Shown here: positions 36,304 to 39,594 of the stretch, piece by piece
Layout: each line of letters opens with the position of its first letter
How positions within the stretch are numbered: the first letter of the stretch is position 1
Assembly (NCBI GenBank): GCA_947449495.1
Contig: CANFSB010000013.1
Coordinates: 1-39,594 of the forward strand
DNA length: 39,594 bases
Direction of reading: 5' to 3'
From: Pseudomonadota bacterium
GTDB taxonomy: Bacteria; Pseudomonadota; Gammaproteobacteria; Steroidobacterales; Steroidobacteraceae
Notes under the pieces: generated by a model
Told to the model about the DNA's origin: nothing
Database searches by the model: none
The model's input: the letters and a program-made list of their open reading frames with translations, nothing else
Made by a program: the position numbers and the translations under genes

Positions 36304-38520
36304 ATGAACGACACTACGCAGATCAGCATCGTCAAAACTGACGCACTGCCCGACGCCACCCGCCGCACGCTGCTCAAGACCAGCGCCGGCCTCAGCTTGG
36401 CCGTCATGACCGGCCCGCTGCTCACCGCCTGCGCGGGCAACAACTTCAAGCCCACCGGCGCACAGTTTGTCTCGGGCAACTTCCTGCGCCTGGGCGATGA
36501 CGGCATCGTCACCGTCATCTGCCGCAACGCAGAGATCGGCCAAGGCGTTTTCACCGGTATCGCCACCATCATTGCCGAAGAGCTTGATGCCGACTGGAGC
36601 AAGGTTGTGGTCGAGGCTGCTCCGGCAGACCCCACCCGCTATGCCAACCCGGGCTTTGGCATGCAGGGCACCGGCGGCAGCAACTCCATTGCCAGCAGCT
36701 ACGAAGAAATGCGCAAGGTCGGTGCCACCGCTCGCGCCATGCTGGTCGCAGCTGCTGCAGCCAAGTGGAAGGTTGCTGCAGACAGCATCAGCGTCAGCAA
36801 CGGCGTGGTCAGCAGCGGCAGCAACAAAGCAGGCTTTGGCGAACTGGTGGCCGATGCCGCCAAGCTCGAAGTGCCCGCCAACGTCACGCTCAAGGATCCG
36901 GCCAAGTTCACGCTGATCGGCAAGGCCGACCTCTCGCGCGTGGATTCCAAGGCCAAGTCCACTGCCGGCGTCACCTACACACAAGACGTCAAGCTGCCGG
37001 ACATGCTGGTCGCTGTGGTCATCGGGCCGCCGCGTTTTGGCAGCACCCTTAAGTCATTCGATGCCGATGCCGCCAAGGCAATGCCTGGCGTCAGCGATGT
37101 GGTGAAGTTCAAGACCTCGGTGCGCGAAGGCGTGGCCGTATTGGCCAAGGACTACTGGACTGCCAAGAAGGCTCGCGAAGCCGTCAAGGTTGTCTGGGAC
37201 GACAGCAAGGCCGAGAAGCGCAGCAGCGCGCAGATCATGGCCGCCTACAAGGTACTGGCCACCAAGCCTGGTGACGAAGTCTTCAAGGCTGGCAATGCCC
37301 CCAAGGCTCTGGCAGCAGCCACGACGCAGTTTGAAGCCACGTACGAGTTCCCCTATCTGTCGCATGCGCCGATGGAGCCGCTCAACTGCGTTGCACAGGT
37401 CACTGAGGCCGGTTGCGAAATGTGGTTCGGCGCTCAGTTGCAGACCATCGACCAGGCCATGGTGGCCGGTGCGTTGGGCATCAAGCCCGAGCAGGTCAAG
37501 ATCAACACACTGTATGCCGGTGGCAGCTTCGGCCGTCGCTCCAACCCGATGGCCGACTTCACTCAAGAAGCTGCAGTCATCGCCAAGGTCGGCGGCAATG
37601 GCAAGCCGGTCAAGATGATCTGGTCGCGTGAAGACGACGTGCACGGCGGCTTCTACCGCCCCATGTTCCTGCACAGCATCAAGGCCGGTGTGGACGCACA
37701 GGGCAACATCACCGGCTGGCAACAGCGCGTCGTGGGTCAGTCACTGCTGGCCGGTACGCCGATGGCCGCCATGATGGGCAAGAGCAAGATTGACCCGCTG
37801 TCGGTCGAAGGCACGGGCGCCAACTTCCCCTATGCCATCGCCAACCGCATGGTCGACCTGCACTCGCCCACCTCACCGGTGACCGTGCAGTGGTGGCGTT
37901 CGGTGGGTTCCACCCACACCGCCTATGCCATCGAGTGCTTCCTCGATGACATCGCCCGCGGCACCAAGCAGGACCCTGTCGAGCTGCGTCGCAAGTTGCT
38001 CGCCAACCAGCCGCACCATCTGGCTGCGCTCAACCTGGCCGTCGAGAAGGCAGGCTGGGGCAGCCCGCTGCCGGCCGGTCGTGCTCGCGGCGTGGCCGTA
38101 CACGAGTGCTTCGGCAGCATTGCCGCGCACGTCGTAGAGGTGTCACAGGCAGCCGATGGCAGCTTCAAGGTAGAGCGTGTGGTCAGCGGCATCAGCTGCG
38201 GTCGCGCCATCAACCCGCAGATCGTGGCCATGCAGGTCGAGTCGTCCATCGGCTTGGGTCTAGGTGCTGCCATCAGCGGCGCCGTCACGCTCAAGGACGG
38301 TGTCGTCGAGCAGTCCAACTTCCACGACTATCAGGTGCTGCGCATGCACCAGATGCCGTCGGTTGAAGTGCACATCGTGCCGTCAGACGCCAAGCCCACC
38401 GGCATCGGTGAGCCGGGTCTGCCGCCCATCGCACCGGCTGTGGCCAACGCCATCGCTGTGCTCACGGGCAAGCCCACGCATGTGCTGCCGTTCAGCCAGT
38501 CGGGCGTGAAGTTCGCCTGA
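36304..38520 (+). CDS. iorB: Isoquinoline 1-oxidoreductase-type molybdopterin subunit
   Basis: The ATG at 36304 has AAGGA 9 bp upstream; the protein is 738 residues. The N terminus has a Tat motif (TRRTLLK, R20/R21) and a lipobox-like LLTAC with C42, suggesting a membrane-anchored periplasmic lipoprotein. Aldehyde oxidase/xanthine dehydrogenase-type Mo-binding motifs follow ([54 protein letters not shown]). The catalytic Glu is in GEPGLPP (E703). The family hydroxylates N-heterocycles or oxidises aldehydes; iorAB is named by similarity only. Codon use is strongly biased to C- and G-ending codons, suggesting high expression. A strong terminator follows. Confidence 0.92.
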   Translation: MNDTTQISIVKTDALPDATRRTLLKTSAGLSLAVMTGPLLTACAGNNFKPTGAQFVSGNFLRLGDDGIVTVICRNAEIGQGVFTGIATIIAEELDADWSKVVVEAAPADPTRYANPGFGMQGTGGSNSIASSYEEMRKVGATARAMLVAAAAAKWKVAADSISVSNGVVSSGSNKAGFGELVADAAKLEVPANVTLKDPAKFTLIGKADLSRVDSKAKSTAGVTYTQDVKLPDMLVAVVIGPPRFGSTLKSFDADAAKAMPGVSDVVKFKTSVREGVAVLAKDYWTAKKAREAVKVVWDDSKAEKRSSAQIMAAYKVLATKPGDEVFKAGNAPKALAAATTQFEATYEFPYLSHAPMEPLNCVAQVTEAGCEMWFGAQLQTIDQAMVAGALGIKPEQVKINTLYAGGSFGRRSNPMADFTQEAAVIAKVGGNGKPVKMIWSREDDVHGGFYRPMFLHSIKAGVDAQGNITGWQQRVVGQSLLAGTPMAAMMGKSKIDPLSVEGTGANFPYAIANRMVDLHSPTSPVTVQWWRSVGSTHTAYAIECFLDDIARGTKQDPVELRRKLLANQPHHLAALNLAVEKAGWGSPLPAGRARGVAVHECFGSIAAHVVEVSQAADGSFKVERVVSGISCGRAINPQIVAMQVESSIGLGLGAAISGAVTLKDGVVEQSNFHDYQVLRMHQMPSVEVHIVPSDAKPTGIGEPGLPPIAPAVANAIAVLTGKPTHVLPFSQSGVKFA

Positions 38521-38531
38521 TCCGGCCCACT

Positions 38532-38555
38532 GCCAGGCGGCTCAACCCGCCTGGC
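38532..38555 (+). repeat. Nine-bp stem hairpin after iorB
   Basis: GCCAGGCGG and CCGCCTGGC pair perfectly around CTCAAC. It is not followed by T residues, and lies just before the main terminator. It probably protects the 3' end of the iorAB mRNA. Confidence 0.6.
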
Positions 38556-38570
38556 ACAGCACAACGCACC

Positions 38571-38597
38571 AAGGCCCTCGCAAGAGGGCCTTTTTTT
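38571..38597 (+). terminator. Rho-independent terminator of iorAB
   Basis: AAGGCCCTC and GAGGGCCTT form a 9-bp stem with a GCAA tetraloop, followed by a run of seven T (two of them in the stem). It is the clearest intrinsic terminator in the window. Confidence 0.93.
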
Positions 38598-38652
38598 GTC
38601 TTGTAACTGCTGTTGACCGCAAAGTGACTCGGTATTACTTTCTGACTACTCG

Positions 38653-38790
38653 ATGGAGCACGTCCGCCGTGAATTGACACTGTCGCGGGGGCGCTATGGC
38701 GATATCGCCAAGTACAGATGGCTGCCGAAGGAAGATGTCGTGATGATTCTCGCGGTGCGTCACCAGCGGGAGGAAGTTCTGCACGTAGCG
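38653..38790 (+). pseudogene. C-terminal remnant of a ParE/RelE-type toxin
   Basis: The frame reads MEHVRREL and then GRYGDIAKYRWLPKEDVVM followed by ILAVRHQREE. This matches the last strands of ParE-family toxins, which end in a hydrophobic strand and AVRHQRE. The N-terminal two thirds of a toxin are missing: the terminator of iorB lies only 55 bp upstream. The frame continues to 38997 without toxin-like sequence, because it overlaps a real toxin gene on the other strand. It is probably a decayed toxin-antitoxin locus. Confidence 0.6.
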
Positions 38791-38826
38791 ATCGAATTGA
38801 CCATAGCCGACCCAGCTCTCAACCGC

Positions 38827-39126
38827 TTACGAGCCGATCCGTCCCACCCAGTAACTGGGCCGCCTACGGCGATGAGCGATAGCAAGTATTACCACCTGCG
38901 ACGCATCTACACGATAGATTGCGTGGAATGGAAACCGACTGAAGCCAGCTTTGCGCAGGTTGGAACCACCTACACGGGGATAGGATTCTGGAGCTGAACA
39001 GATCCACGTCATGAGCTTCTCGAACTCAGACAAGTAATCTTCACCCAGCCCATTCATTCGGCTTTCGTAGTAGGCGACTTGGTCTAGATGTTCAGCCAGC
39101 GCCGCGCGATGAAATCGGTAGATCAC
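38827..39126 (-). CDS. RelE/ParE-family toxin
   Basis: The 99-residue protein starts at GTG overlapping the antitoxin stop (GTGA). It begins with the helix [20 protein letters not shown] and continues with [30 protein letters not shown] and [16 protein letters not shown], the usual ParE/RelE order, ending in the basic RRRRP segment. It is encoded behind an Unstab_antitox-type partner, the commonest pairing for this toxin subgroup. Target (gyrase or mRNA) is not clear. Confidence 0.88.
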   Translation of the reverse strand: MIYRFHRAALAEHLDQVAYYESRMNGLGEDYLSEFEKLMTWICSAPESYPRVGGSNLRKAGFSRFPFHAIYRVDASQVVILAIAHRRRRPSYWVGRIGS

Positions 39127-39347
39127 CGCAATAGAGCATGGGCAGCTGCGCGTGCATCATCGGCCGAAACGGTATCCGACTGTCCGCTGTCAAGATCAGC
39201 AGCGCGCCGTTCGGACTCGGCATTCCAAGCCAGGGCGATATCGCCTTCGCTCTGGTCTTCCAAACTGAGCAGCAGCTTGTGAACGAGTTCGGCACGTTGC
39301 GCCACAGGCAAATGCAGAGCAGCTTCTTCTAGCGTTTCAGCAGTCAT
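39123..39347 (-). CDS. Addiction-module antitoxin (Unstab_antitox family)
   Basis: The 74-residue protein has [20 protein letters not shown] and [20 protein letters not shown], then a tail ending in [12 protein letters not shown]. This is the typical PF09720-type pattern of short helical antitoxins. AGAGG lies 8 bp before the ATG. Palindromes at 39379-39392 and 39407-39420 just upstream could be the site of autoregulation. Confidence 0.85.
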   Translation of the reverse strand: MTAETLEEAALHLPVAQRAELVHKLLLSLEDQSEGDIALAWNAESERRAADLDSGQSDTVSADDARAAAHALLR

Positions 39348-39378
39348 GATGTGCCTCTAAACAACTTGAACGTGGCGT

Positions 39379-39392
39379 CATTTTGCAAAATG
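39379..39392. promoter_or_regulatory. Perfect 14-bp palindrome upstream of antitoxin
   Basis: CATTTTGCAAAATG is a perfect palindrome 31 bp before the antitoxin start on the minus strand. Its position fits an operator for the toxin-antitoxin complex. The protein contains no recognised DNA-binding fold, so this is only a guess from position. Confidence 0.4.
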
Positions 39393-39406
39393 CAGAAGGG
39401 CTGCGC

Positions 39407-39420
39407 CAGCGTCCACGCTG
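39407..39420. repeat. Inverted repeat upstream of antitoxin
   Basis: CAGCGT and ACGCTG are separated by CC. This lies 59 bp before the antitoxin start and may be a second operator half or a small hairpin. Confidence 0.35.
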
Positions 39421-39466
39421 CATTTAGCCTTTTACGCAGCAGAAACACGATAGCGACGGGTTTAGT

Positions 39467-39515
39467 GTCGAGCCTGAAATGGCGTCTTTGAGCGGACGTT
39501 ACTGATGACGTAACC
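39467..39515 (-). repeat. 49-bp tandem repeat, unit 1, with tRNA 3'-end sequence
   Basis: This unit begins GTCGAGCCTGAAATGGCGTC on the plus strand and is followed directly by a second copy. The two differ by one base (T or C at position 34 of the unit). Read on the minus strand, each unit ends in GACGCCA plus the trailer TTTCAGGCTCGAC, identical to the end of the tRNA at the window edge. Confidence 0.9.
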
Positions 39516-39564
39516 GTCGAGCCTGAAATGGCGTCTTTGAGCGGACGTCACTGATGACGTAACC
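39516..39564 (-). repeat. 49-bp tandem repeat, unit 2, with tRNA 3'-end sequence
   Basis: This is the second copy, with the same 20-base shared segment. On the minus strand it contains ACGTCA-TCAG-TGACGT, a perfect 6-bp stem. In unit 1 the stem is changed to GTTAC/GTAAC pairing. The first 20 bases of a third copy (39565-39584) run straight into the true tRNA. Confidence 0.9.
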
Positions 39565-39577
39565 GTCGAGCCTGAAA

Positions 39578-39594
39578 TGGCGTCCCCAAGGGGA
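39578..39594 (-). tRNA. 3' end of a tRNA, cut by window edge (possibly tRNA-Glu)
   Basis: Read on the minus strand, the last bases are TCCCCTTGGGGACGCCA. This is the end of a T arm, a 7-base acceptor strand TGGGGAC, discriminator G and encoded CCA. The acceptor partner would be GTCCCCA. That combination resembles bacterial tRNA-Glu(TTC), but only the final 17 bases are visible and the identity is not proven. Confidence 0.6.

Noticed and set aside
39467-39594. Possible CRISPR array at the right edge
   Set aside because: The whole 49-bp unit is repeated, including what would be the spacer (one base differs), and the third copy runs into a tRNA end.

Overview
The window looks like chromosomal DNA of a free-living, GC-rich gammaproteobacterium. 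Two conserved housekeeping blocks support this. One is nnrD-tsaE-amiB-mutL-miaA-hfq-hflX-hflK-hflC-purA with queG divergent. The other is pcnB-folK-deoxynucleoside kinase-panB-panC. MutL carries the endonuclease-type C-terminal motifs, so the strain probably uses MutH-independent mismatch repair. The mix of a carotenoid-cleavage-type oxygenase, isoquinoline-oxidoreductase-type molybdoenzyme and SnoaL/NTF2-like proteins recalls Nevskiales/Xanthomonadales-type degraders, but the sequence does not fix the taxon.

Layout. 1-3083 (+): two overlapping genes for multi-domain NTF2/SnoaL-like proteins; the first is cut by the window edge and the second is secreted. 3093-8512 (-): a glycolate utilisation operon (lactate/glycolate permease, glcD, glcE, glcF). 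8638-10764: a Tat-exported YcbK-like peptidase and a YcbB-like L,D-transpeptidase, tail to tail. 10861-14713: acetoacetyl-CoA synthetase facing a BKACE (DUF849) plus fumarylacetoacetase-family pair; BKACE enzymes release acetoacetate, which the synthetase would activate. 14840-26884 (-): the long housekeeping operon, with a carotenoid oxygenase attached behind purA. 26883-27935 (+): queG. 27949-32389 (-): the pantothenate/folate/poly(A) polymerase cluster. 32444-32519 (+): tRNA-Glu(CTC), with a promoter that overlaps the start of pcnB.

32646-39594 is more accessory: a small NTF2-like protein, a parDE-type toxin-antitoxin pair, a molybdenum hydroxylase locus (molybdopterin-binding protein and XdhC on the minus strand, iorA-iorB on the plus strand, ending in a strong terminator), a toxin remnant, a second toxin-antitoxin pair, and at the right edge the 3' end of a minus-strand tRNA. 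Two 49-bp tandem repeats follow that tRNA, and each includes the last seven bases of the tRNA plus its 13-base trailer. This resembles the rtT repeats behind E. coli tyrT and is the most unusual DNA-level structure here. At the protein level the most unusual item is the tandem NTF2-like pair: the last domain of each protein lacks a His that every complete upstream domain keeps.
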